Shown here: positions 27,105 through 34,514 of the stretch, in pieces
How positions within the stretch are numbered: the first letter of the stretch is position 1
Layout: every line of letters begins with the position of its first letter
From: Rhodanobacteraceae bacterium
Lineage (GTDB): Bacteria > Pseudomonadota > Gammaproteobacteria > Xanthomonadales > Rhodanobacteraceae
NCBI GenBank assembly: GCA_016790075.1
Contig: JAEUPP010000018.1
Span: forward strand, 1-64,000
Length of the DNA: 64,000 bases
Direction of reading: 5' to 3'
Made by a program: the position numbers and the translations under genes
Notes under the pieces: generated by a model
What the model was told of the DNA's origin: nothing
What the model saw: the letters and a program-made list of their open reading frames with translations, nothing else
Database searches by the model: none

Positions 27105-28187
27105 GTGTCCATTGCCGCCAGCTTTGAAATCGAATACCTGCAGTACCTCGACCCTGAAGGCCGCCTGGTCCGCAACGACCTGCCCGAATTCGCGCGTGAC
27201 GCGAAGCAGCTGGTCGAGCTCTACAAGACCATGAGCTTCGTGCGTGTGTTCGACAGCAAATCGGTCGCCCTGCAGCGCACTGGCAAGCTGGGCACCTACG
27301 CCTCCTGCCTCGGCCATGAAGCCGCACATGTCGCCATTGGCTCGGCCATGCATGTCGATGATGTGTTCGCCCCCATGTACCGCGAATACGGCGCCCAGTT
27401 CGTGCGCGGCGTGAAACCGCGCGAAGTGCTGATGTACTGGGGCGGCGATGAACGCGGCAACGACTTTTCCGGCCCGGCGCATGATTTCCCCTGGTGCGTG
27501 CCGATCGCAACCCAATGCCTGCACGCAGCCGGTGCCGCGATGGCGTTCAAGATCCGCAAGGAGCCGCGCGTCGCCGTCAGTGTCGTCGGTGACGGCGGCT
27601 CGTCCAAGGCCGACTTCTATGCGGCAATCAACATGGCCGGCGCGCAGACCCTGCCGTATATCAGCGTGATCGTGAACAACCAGTGGGCGATCTCGGTGCC
27701 TCGTTCCAGCCAGACCGGCGCCAAGACGCTGGCGCAGAAGGGCATAGCGGCGGGCCTGGAATGCCTGCAGGTCGACGGCAATGATCTGATCGCCATGCGC
27801 ACGGCCATGGACTACGCGATCAAGCGCGCGCGCCATGGCCACGGCGGCATGGTGATCGAAGCGGTGACCTATCGCCTGTCCGACCACACCACGGCCGACG
27901 ATGCGCGCCGCTATCGCCGCGACGATGAAGTCAAGGCGGCCTGGGAACGCGAGCCGCTGAAGCGGCTGCGTACCTATCTCGTCGCGCAGAAAGCCTGGAG
28001 CGACAAGCACGAGGAAGCCTGGAAGATCGAGTGCGAGCGAATCGTCGACATTGAAGTCAACGCCTATCTCGAAACCAAGGTACAGCCGGTCGAGGCCATG
28101 TTCGACTATGTCTACGCCGAACTGCCGGCCGACCTCGCGCAGCAACGCGCGCAGGTACTCGCCCTGGAACAGACGCGCAAACACTGA
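27105..28187 (+). CDS. pdhA: pyruvate dehydrogenase E1 component, alpha subunit
   Basis: A 360-residue E1-alpha of the two-subunit (alpha2beta2) type. The thiamine-diphosphate motif runs from GDGGSSKADFYAA to NNQWAIS (about residues 165-195), and the regulatory-loop region YRLSDHTTADDARRYR is typical of PDH or branched-chain E1-alpha. With E1-beta it decarboxylates a 2-oxo acid and passes the acyl group to the lipoyl arm of E2. The start is GTG at 27105, chosen because CGGAGG lies about 5 nt upstream; a TTG at 27060 has no ribosome site. It begins the operon E1-alpha, E1-beta, SH3 protein, E2. Pyruvate is the likely substrate, but branched-chain 2-oxo acids cannot be ruled out. Confidence 0.88.
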   Translation: MSIAASFEIEYLQYLDPEGRLVRNDLPEFARDAKQLVELYKTMSFVRVFDSKSVALQRTGKLGTYASCLGHEAAHVAIGSAMHVDDVFAPMYREYGAQFVRGVKPREVLMYWGGDERGNDFSGPAHDFPWCVPIATQCLHAAGAAMAFKIRKEPRVAVSVVGDGGSSKADFYAAINMAGAQTLPYISVIVNNQWAISVPRSSQTGAKTLAQKGIAAGLECLQVDGNDLIAMRTAMDYAIKRARHGHGGMVIEAVTYRLSDHTTADDARRYRRDDEVKAAWEREPLKRLRTYLVAQKAWSDKHEEAWKIECERIVDIEVNAYLETKVQPVEAMFDYVYAELPADLAQQRAQVLALEQTRKH

Positions 28188-28256
28188 CGCAACCCACTCC
28201 CTCCTCCTCGCGGCCACGCAGGAAAGGGATCAAAAGTATCATTTGGAGCGTTTCGC

Positions 28257-29237
28257 ATGGCGCAAGTCACCCTGATCGAAGCCCTGACCATGGCCATGGC
28301 CCATGAGATGGCCAAGGATCCCTCCGTCGTCGTGCTCGGCGAGGACGTGGGCATCAACGGCGGCGTATTCCGCGCGACCGCGGGGCTCAGCGAGAAGTTC
28401 GGCCCAGTGCGGGTGCTCGACACGCCGCTGGACGAGACCACGATTGCCGGCATCGCCGTCGGCATGGCCGCGCAGGGCATGAAGCCTGTCGCCGAGGCGC
28501 AGTTCGACGGCTTCGTCTATCCCATGGTCGATCACATCGTCTGCCATGCGGCGCGGTTTCGCACGCGGACGCGCGGACGTCTGACCTGCCCACTGGTACT
28601 GCGTGTGCCCTGGGGCGGCGGCATCCGTGCGCCGGAGCATCATTCCGAAGCGAACGAATCCACGTTTACCAATGTGCCGGGACTGCGCGTCGTGATGCCG
28701 TCCTCGCCATCGCGCGCCTACGGCCTGCTGCTCGCAGCGATCCGTGATCCGGACCCTGTCATTTTCTTTGAACCCAAGCGCATCTATCGCCAGTACAAGG
28801 AAGAGGTCGCTGACGACGGCGAGGCGCTGCCGCTCGATGTCTGTTTCGTGCTGCGCGACGGCAGTGATGTCACCCTGGTTACCTGGGGCGCACAGGTCAA
28901 GGAAACGCTGGAGGCCGCCGATGCATTGGCCCGGGACGGCATCAGTGCGGAAGTCATCGACATAGCGACGCTGAAACCGCTGGATTTCGACACCATCCAC
29001 GAATCGGTGAAAAAGACCGGCCGCTGCGTGATCGTGCATGAAGCGCCGCGCACCGCAGGTTTCGGTGCCGAAGTGGCCGCGCGCCTGGCCGAGCACGCGA
29101 TGTACGACCTGGTTGCGCCGGTCGAGCGCGTCACCGGCTACGACACACACATTCCGCTGTTCCGCCTGGAGATGAAATACCTGCCCAGCGTCGAGCGCAT
29201 CGTCGCGGCAGCCAGACGTACCCTGGCGGCAAGCTGA
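28257..29237 (+). CDS. pdhB: pyruvate dehydrogenase E1 component, beta subunit
   Basis: A 326-residue E1-beta subunit. Family marks include VVVLGEDVGINGGVFRAT near the start, DTPLDETTIAGIAVGMA (contains the catalytic-site glutamate), VLRVPWGGGIRAPEHHSE and EAPRTAGFGAEVAARLAE in the C-terminal transketolase domain. It joins E1-alpha in the thiamine-dependent decarboxylase heterotetramer. TTGGAG precedes the ATG at 28257. It lies 69 nt after pdhA and 1 nt before the small SH3-like gene. Confidence 0.9.
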   Translation: MAQVTLIEALTMAMAHEMAKDPSVVVLGEDVGINGGVFRATAGLSEKFGPVRVLDTPLDETTIAGIAVGMAAQGMKPVAEAQFDGFVYPMVDHIVCHAARFRTRTRGRLTCPLVLRVPWGGGIRAPEHHSEANESTFTNVPGLRVVMPSSPSRAYGLLLAAIRDPDPVIFFEPKRIYRQYKEEVADDGEALPLDVCFVLRDGSDVTLVTWGAQVKETLEAADALARDGISAEVIDIATLKPLDFDTIHESVKKTGRCVIVHEAPRTAGFGAEVAARLAEHAMYDLVAPVERVTGYDTHIPLFRLEMKYLPSVERIVAAARRTLAAS

Positions 29238-29238
29238 C

Positions 29239-29592
29239 ATGTGGGCAGTGCTGCTGCGCGACTACCACACGCAGTACCCCGATCCCGTGTGTTTCGTGCG
29301 CGGTGATGCCATTGTGGCCGGCGCCCGCGACACCGAGTGGCCCGAATTCATCTGGGCCACCGACCCGGCCGGACGCAGCGGCTGGGTACACCAGAGCTAT
29401 CTCAGCGCGGATCGCGGCAGCGTCTTGGGTCTGCGCGACTACAGCGCGCGCGAACTCGACGCCAGCGCGGGTGAGCGCGTGCGCCTGATCGAACAAGCCG
29501 GCGGCTGGTGGTGGGCTGAAAACGAGCGTGGCGTGCAGGGCTGGCTGCCCGCACGCGATCTGTCTATGGAACTGGAACGAGGCGACGCATGA
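29239..29592 (+). CDS. small SH3-like domain protein inside the pyruvate dehydrogenase operon
   Basis: A 117-residue soluble protein with two bacterial SH3-like halves: WAVLLRDYHTQYPDPVCFVR with RSGWVHQSYL, and GLRDYSARELDASAGERVRL with GGWWWAENERGVQGWLPA. The second half has the ALYDY-like start and the WW...GW...P pattern of SH3 folds. There is no signal peptide, so it should be cytosolic. It starts 1 nt after the pdhB stop and its stop overlaps the pdhC start (ATGA), so its amount is tied to the complex. A scaffolding or regulatory role is possible, but no function is established from sequence. Confidence 0.72.
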   Translation: MWAVLLRDYHTQYPDPVCFVRGDAIVAGARDTEWPEFIWATDPAGRSGWVHQSYLSADRGSVLGLRDYSARELDASAGERVRLIEQAGGWWWAENERGVQGWLPARDLSMELERGDA

Positions 29593-30929
29593 GCACGATC
29601 AAGACATTTTTCCTGCCCGATCTCGGCGAAGGCCTGCCGGACGCGACCATCGTCGAGTGGGCGGTCAAGGAAGGCGAGATTGTGCGCCTCGACGCACCGC
29701 TGGTGTCGATGGAAACCGCCAAGGCGGTGGTTGAAGTGCCCTCTCCTTTCTCAGGCAAAGTGGTGAAGCGGCACGGTGACAACGGCGCGATCATTATCAC
29801 CGGCGCGGCCCTGATCGACATTGAACTCGACCCTAGCCTGCCGCAGCGTGCGGAAGCACAGGACACCGGCCATCATCACGGCCCGCCGCCAGCAGCGCAG
29901 GCGGCGACTGCCACATCCAATGCAAGCAGCGAAGCCGCGCCACGCGCCGATGCCGGTACCGTGGTCGGCGCCATGGAAGCCAGTGATCGCGTCGTCGCCG
30001 AACAGGCCGTATCCGTCGGCGGGGTCAAGGCCATGCCGGCCGTGCGCGCGCTGGCCAAGAAACTCGGCGTCGACCTCGGCCGCGTGGTGCCTAGCGGTGC
30101 CGGTGGCGTAGTAACCATGAACGACGTCAAGGATGCCGCGAACAAAAGCAGCGCGGCCACTGTGCCTGCGCCCACCCCCGCGCCTGCCATTGCCGCTGCG
30201 GCACCCGCAACGAGCACCGCACCACAACGTACGGCTGTTTCCGCAGCAGGCCAACCCATGCGCACCGCGCCGCCGAGCGCAACCGCCGCACTCGGCCAGC
30301 CTGAACCACTCAAGGGTGTGCGCCGCAACATGGCACGCGTGATGGCCGATGCACACGCCAAAGTCGTGCCGACCACGCTGTGCGACGATGCCGACCTGCA
30401 CGCCTGGCTGCCCGGCAACGACATTACCGTGCGCCTGCTGCGCGCGCTGGTGCGCGCCTGCAAGGCCGTGCCGGCGCTCAATGCCTGGTTCGACGGCGAC
30501 AATCTGACACGCACCTTGCATCCACACGTCGACGTCGGTATCGCGGTTGATACCGAAGACGGCCTGTTCGTACCGGCACTGCGCAATGCCGACGTGCTCG
30601 ACGCAGCCGGCCTGCGCCAGGCCGTCAACCGTCTGCGCGACTCCGTGCGCAACCGCTCCATACCCGCCGAGGAACTGAAAGGTTATACAATTTCCCTTTC
30701 CAACTTCGGCGTGTTCGCCGGCCGCTATGCGACCCCGGTCGTGGTACCACCCTGTGTCGCCATCGTCGCCGCCGGCAAGCTGCGCCACGAACTCGTGCCG
30801 GTGATGGGCGGCGTCGAGACACATCGCCTGATGCCGCTGTCGCTGACCTTCGATCACCGCGCCGCGACCGGCGGCGAGGCCGCGCGTTTCCTCAAGGCCC
30901 TGCTGGACGATCTCGGTCTGGCTTCGTGA
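29589..30929 (+). CDS. pdhC: dihydrolipoamide acyltransferase (E2) of the pyruvate dehydrogenase complex
   Basis: A 446-residue E2. Residues 1-80 are a single lipoyl domain with the modified lysine at position 45 (METAKAVVE). After an Ala/Pro linker, the E3-binding domain lies at about 148-182 (MPAVRALAKKLGVDLGRVVPSG). A second Ala/Pro-rich linker leads to the catalytic domain from about 235. The active-site motif reads FDHRAATGGEAARF: the histidine is kept, but the aspartate of the usual HRxxDG is threonine. It moves the acyl group from lipoamide to CoA and forms the complex core. No E3 gene follows, so E3 must come from elsewhere in the genome. Confidence 0.9.
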   Translation: MSTIKTFFLPDLGEGLPDATIVEWAVKEGEIVRLDAPLVSMETAKAVVEVPSPFSGKVVKRHGDNGAIIITGAALIDIELDPSLPQRAEAQDTGHHHGPPPAAQAATATSNASSEAAPRADAGTVVGAMEASDRVVAEQAVSVGGVKAMPAVRALAKKLGVDLGRVVPSGAGGVVTMNDVKDAANKSSAATVPAPTPAPAIAAAAPATSTAPQRTAVSAAGQPMRTAPPSATAALGQPEPLKGVRRNMARVMADAHAKVVPTTLCDDADLHAWLPGNDITVRLLRALVRACKAVPALNAWFDGDNLTRTLHPHVDVGIAVDTEDGLFVPALRNADVLDAAGLRQAVNRLRDSVRNRSIPAEELKGYTISLSNFGVFAGRYATPVVVPPCVAIVAAGKLRHELVPVMGGVETHRLMPLSLTFDHRAATGGEAARFLKALLDDLGLAS

Positions 30930-31251
30930 TGCGGCGTGATGGCTGACAAAGACCGGGTAGCGGCCGTTCGCCATCGCTGCGCAACACGATAGCAATAAGC
31001 CGCGAGATGTCCGCGCCCAGGATCTGTTTTCGGGATGCTGAGTGCTACCGCGGCGAAACCGGGAGTTGAGGGGGGCGGCTATCCGTCCGCCCCCAAGCAC
31101 CCGGAGAAAAAACCGATGCCCAAACAAGGCCGATGGCGGCACCGACTTCACCGCAACGAGACGCCCTGCCAGGCGGCAGCACCGCCCAGCCCCTACTCCG
31201 CGGAACGGCCTTTGCTAAGCTGCGCCGCTCAACCGAATCAGGGGACTCGGC
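30930..31251 (+). other. intergenic region after pdhC with a GC hairpin
   Basis: No gene is supported. A hairpin with arms GGGGGCGG and CCGCCCCC (31071-31094) around an 8-nt loop lies about 140 nt after the pdhC stop and may end the pdh transcript, though no U-run follows. An AGGGGA ribosome site just before 31252 serves the next gene. Confidence 0.4.
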
Positions 31252-31797
31252 ATGCACCACAATCCTTACGCGCCGCCGCGGGCGCGCCTGTCGACACGCA
31301 CGCCGGCGATGAACGAATCCCAGGCCTGGCGCGAGGGCGACCTCGCCGTTCTTGCACCACTGGGGCAGCTGCCGCCGCATTGCATCCGCTGCGCTGCGGA
31401 CGCGGAACAACCCATCAAGGAACGCACGGTCTACTGGCATACGCCGTGGCTTTATCTGCTGATCCTGATCAGTCCACTGATCTACCTGATCGTCGCACTG
31501 ATTGCGCGCAAGCGCGCGCGCGTCAGTCCGGGGCTTTGCAGCGAGCATCGCACGCAACGCCATCACGTGGTCGTCGGCTGCCTGCTCGCATCGCTGGCCG
31601 GGATCGGCCTGCTCGTCTCGGGCATTTCGGCCTCGAACAGCGGTATCGGTCTACTCGGCGGTTTTACCTTGCTGGCGGCGATCATCTTCTTCCTGGTCAA
31701 GGGGCGCCTCGTCTACGCCACGCGCATCGACGCAAACCGGATCGAGCTCAAGGGCTGCAGCGAAGCCTTTCTTGCTTCACTGCCGCGGCGTCGCTAG
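31252..31797 (+). CDS. membrane protein with a CxxC motif, unknown function
   Basis: A 181-residue protein. The first 60 residues are polar and contain HCIRCAADAE, a CxxC that could bind zinc, followed later by a single Cys in GLCSEHRTQRHH, so four Cys/His ligands may come together. Three hydrophobic helices follow (YLLILISPLIYLIVALIA, VVVGCLLASLAGIGLLVSGI, IGLLGGFTLLAAIIFFLV). The protein ends in a basic soluble tail. It is a single gene between the pdh operon and the propeller gene. No family with known function was recognised. Confidence 0.65.
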   Translation: MHHNPYAPPRARLSTRTPAMNESQAWREGDLAVLAPLGQLPPHCIRCAADAEQPIKERTVYWHTPWLYLLILISPLIYLIVALIARKRARVSPGLCSEHRTQRHHVVVGCLLASLAGIGLLVSGISASNSGIGLLGGFTLLAAIIFFLVKGRLVYATRIDANRIELKGCSEAFLASLPRRR

Positions 31798-31851
31798 CGC
31801 CACATGCGTCGCCTGAAGTTTTTTCCAAATTTCCATTGTGAACAACACTCT

Positions 31852-34404
31852 ATGAAGATCATCGGCCCCATCCGTTTTCTGTTCGCTGGCGTCACACTGG
31901 CGCCCATCGCCGCCGACGCGCTTGAGATCGAACTGGTAAACCGCACATCGCTGGCCTCGCCGATCGACAGCAATGGCCCCACTGATCGCGCCGCCGCCAT
32001 CACCCCGGATGGGCGCTTCACACTGTTTCGCTCCGCTGCCAGCAATCTGGTCGCCGGCGATACGAATCGCGTTGCCGACCTGTTCGTGCACGATGCGAGC
32101 ACGGGCGGCATCGAGCGCGTCAATCTCAGCTCTTCCGGGGCGCAGGCCGACGACAGCGTCGGCGAGATCTCCGGCATCAGCGACAACGGCCGCTACGTCG
32201 TGTTCGACAGCGCCGCGCGCAACCTTGTCGCCACACCGACCTTTGGCCGTCGCCAGGTCTATTTGCGCGATCGCGTCGCTGGCACGACCACACTGCTATC
32301 GGGAAATGGCGGTGGCGCGGCGCAGGCCGACAGCCGTAACCCGCAACTCAGTGCAGACGGCCGTTACGTGGTCTTCGACAGCGATGCTGCTTTCATCAGC
32401 AGCGAAGATACGAACGGCCTGCGCGACATCTATCAGCTCGACCGCCAGACCAGCACATACACGCTGATCTCGGTGTCTGCCGACGGCCGCCTCGGCAATG
32501 GTGAGAGTTACGAGGCGCAGATTTCCGCTGACGGCAGCAGCGTGGTGTTCAATACCCGGGCGACAAACCTGACAGCCGGCGACACCAACGGCTTTGCGGA
32601 TTTGCTGCTGCGCAAGCCTGCCGCGGGGACTTTGCAGCGCGTCAGCGTCAAAGCTGACGGCAGCCAGCTCCAATTCAGTTCCTATCTGTCGCCGATGAAT
32701 GCGCTCAGCGCCGATGGCCGTTTCGTTCTGATGACCGCGTATGAAGCGCTGGAGCCCGCCGATACCAACGATGCGACTGACGGCTATCTCTACGACAGCC
32801 AGGACGGCAGCGTACGCCGCGTGACCCTGGGGGTGAGCGATGCACAGATCAATGGATTCTCGTCCGCGCACGGTTTGTCGCGCGATGCGGCGCGCATCGT
32901 GTTTCAGTCGGACGGACCCAATGTGGCGCCGGGGCAAGGTAGCGGCAACAGCCGTGTTTTTGTACGTGATCTGAACACTGCAACAAATACACAAATTACC
33001 TTCCGCAACGGTGGCGAGGAAGCCGGAGACTCTGTCTACGCACCGGCCATGTCCAGTGACGGCGTTACCGTGGTTGCGATCACGACCAACAGCAACTTCG
33101 TTGCCGGTGACAATAATCTGATGAACGACCTGATCCGCCAGGCCGGCCGCGGCAGTGCCGCGCAGCGCCTGTCGTCACCCGCGGCCGGACCAGGCATCGC
33201 TGCGGCCAACCACGACAGCGGCGCGGTATTTCAGCGCTTTTCCGCCAGCGAGGACGGGCGTTTCGTCGCATTCGCCTCGTTCGCGAGCAACCTCGTGCCG
33301 GGCGATCTCAACGGCACCAACGATGTGTTCGTGCGTGATCGCCTGCTGGGCACAACCGAACGCGTCAGCGTGTATTCGAACGGCAGCGAGGGCAATTGCG
33401 GCAGTTTGGGCGCCGACATCAGCAGCGACGGGCGGTATGTCGTGTTCTACAGCTGCACGCCATTCGATACGGCGACACCGTCACCATACACGGACGTCTA
33501 CCGCCACGACCGCCTTATGGACACCACGACGCTGGTCGCCCGTACGCCATCGAACACCCACGCCAACTCACACAGCAGCCTGCCGTCGCTGTCAGGCGAC
33601 GGGCGTTTCGTTGCCTTTCGATCCTGCGCTTCGAACCTCGTCGCCGGCGACAGCAACGGGTTCTGCGATATCTTCGTACGCGATATGGACACGGGCACGA
33701 CGGCGCTCGCGACCCCCTCTGTCACACCCGGCGGCGCCAACACGACGACGGACTACGCCGAAATCTCCGGCAACGGCCGGTATGTGTTCTATATGTCGGA
33801 GGCGACGAACCTCGTAGCAAACGACAGCAATGCGGCATTCGATGCATTTCGCTTTGACCGCATCACTCAGACGGTTGAACTCATCAGCAGAAATACCCAG
33901 GGCGTTCAGTCCGACGCCACCAGTTCTTTCGAGGGCACATCGCATGACGGCGAGCAGGCACTGTTCTGGAGCGTCGGCAGCAATCTTTCGCCGGGCAGCG
34001 CAACGACTGCCTACTATGTACGCAATATCGCTGCCGGCACGACCGAGCTCGTAAGCCGTACCAGCAGCGGCGAACGTCTAGCCAGCGTGCTGTTTAGTGC
34101 TGCTATCTCTGCGGATGGCAAGCGCGTCGCTTTCACAACCTCAGCCAGCGGCCCCGGACTAGGCAGCGGAAACAAACTGGTACTGTTCGAACGCGACTTT
34201 GCAAGACTCAGCCAGATACGCGAGCTGGACCCGATCTTCGGCCTCAGCGAGGATCTGCAGTTGCTCGACACCGGGCGCAAACTGCTGGCATCCAGCGCCG
34301 ACAACGACCTCGTTGCCGACGACGGCAACAATCATTTTTCCGATGTGTTCCTGTTCGACAAGATCGAAGACTATCTTTTTGTAGACGGCTTCCAGCCGCA
34401 GTAG
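31852..34404 (+). CDS. secreted TolB-like beta-propeller protein with C-terminal VDGFQPQ tail
   Basis: An 850-residue exported protein. The signal peptide is KIIGPIRFLFAGVTLAPIAADA. The rest is a long series of about 14 to 16 repeats of the form DGRYVVFxSxASNLVxGDTNGxxDxFVRD followed by TGTTERVS, the WD40-like/PD40 blades of TolB-type propellers. This would make two side-by-side propellers. It ends YLFVDGFQPQ, matching the short tail of other secreted proteins in the window. Probable role is extracellular or periplasmic binding; no ligand can be named. I chose the ATG at 31852, which puts the signal peptide at the N-terminus; an ATG at 31804 is in frame. Neither has a good ribosome site. Confidence 0.75.
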   Translation: MKIIGPIRFLFAGVTLAPIAADALEIELVNRTSLASPIDSNGPTDRAAAITPDGRFTLFRSAASNLVAGDTNRVADLFVHDASTGGIERVNLSSSGAQADDSVGEISGISDNGRYVVFDSAARNLVATPTFGRRQVYLRDRVAGTTTLLSGNGGGAAQADSRNPQLSADGRYVVFDSDAAFISSEDTNGLRDIYQLDRQTSTYTLISVSADGRLGNGESYEAQISADGSSVVFNTRATNLTAGDTNGFADLLLRKPAAGTLQRVSVKADGSQLQFSSYLSPMNALSADGRFVLMTAYEALEPADTNDATDGYLYDSQDGSVRRVTLGVSDAQINGFSSAHGLSRDAARIVFQSDGPNVAPGQGSGNSRVFVRDLNTATNTQITFRNGGEEAGDSVYAPAMSSDGVTVVAITTNSNFVAGDNNLMNDLIRQAGRGSAAQRLSSPAAGPGIAAANHDSGAVFQRFSASEDGRFVAFASFASNLVPGDLNGTNDVFVRDRLLGTTERVSVYSNGSEGNCGSLGADISSDGRYVVFYSCTPFDTATPSPYTDVYRHDRLMDTTTLVARTPSNTHANSHSSLPSLSGDGRFVAFRSCASNLVAGDSNGFCDIFVRDMDTGTTALATPSVTPGGANTTTDYAEISGNGRYVFYMSEATNLVANDSNAAFDAFRFDRITQTVELISRNTQGVQSDATSSFEGTSHDGEQALFWSVGSNLSPGSATTAYYVRNIAAGTTELVSRTSSGERLASVLFSAAISADGKRVAFTTSASGPGLGSGNKLVLFERDFARLSQIRELDPIFGLSEDLQLLDTGRKLLASSADNDLVADDGNNHFSDVFLFDKIEDYLFVDGFQPQ

Positions 34405-34412
34405 TCATCCAG

Positions 34413-34440
34413 GCTGCGCTGCGCCGATCGGCAGCGCAGC
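34413..34440 (+). terminator. 10-bp perfect hairpin after the propeller gene
   Basis: Arms GCTGCGCTGC (34413-34422) and GCAGCGCAGC (34431-34440) enclose 8 nt and start 8 nt after the stop at 34404. There is no U-run directly after it. Confidence 0.5.
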
Positions 34441-34478
34441 GGCTCTGCCTTGTGTTTCCGCCTGACGCAACAGAACGT

Positions 34479-34511
34479 TATCTACTTGTGGACGGCTTTC
34501 AGTCCCAGTAG
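34479..34511 (+). pseudogene. duplicated remnant of the VDGFQ C-terminal tail
   Basis: The codons here read YLLVDGFQSQ-stop, almost the same as the YLFVDGFQPQ-stop end of the preceding gene, 107 nt earlier. There is no start or long frame upstream. It looks like the leftover end of a second, lost gene or a small duplication of the gene end. Confidence 0.6.
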
Positions 34512-34514
34512 TGC

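Noticed and set aside
27018-28217. 399-residue minus-strand frame
   Set aside because: Antisense shadow of pdhA, which has a clear thiamine-diphosphate motif and ribosome site.
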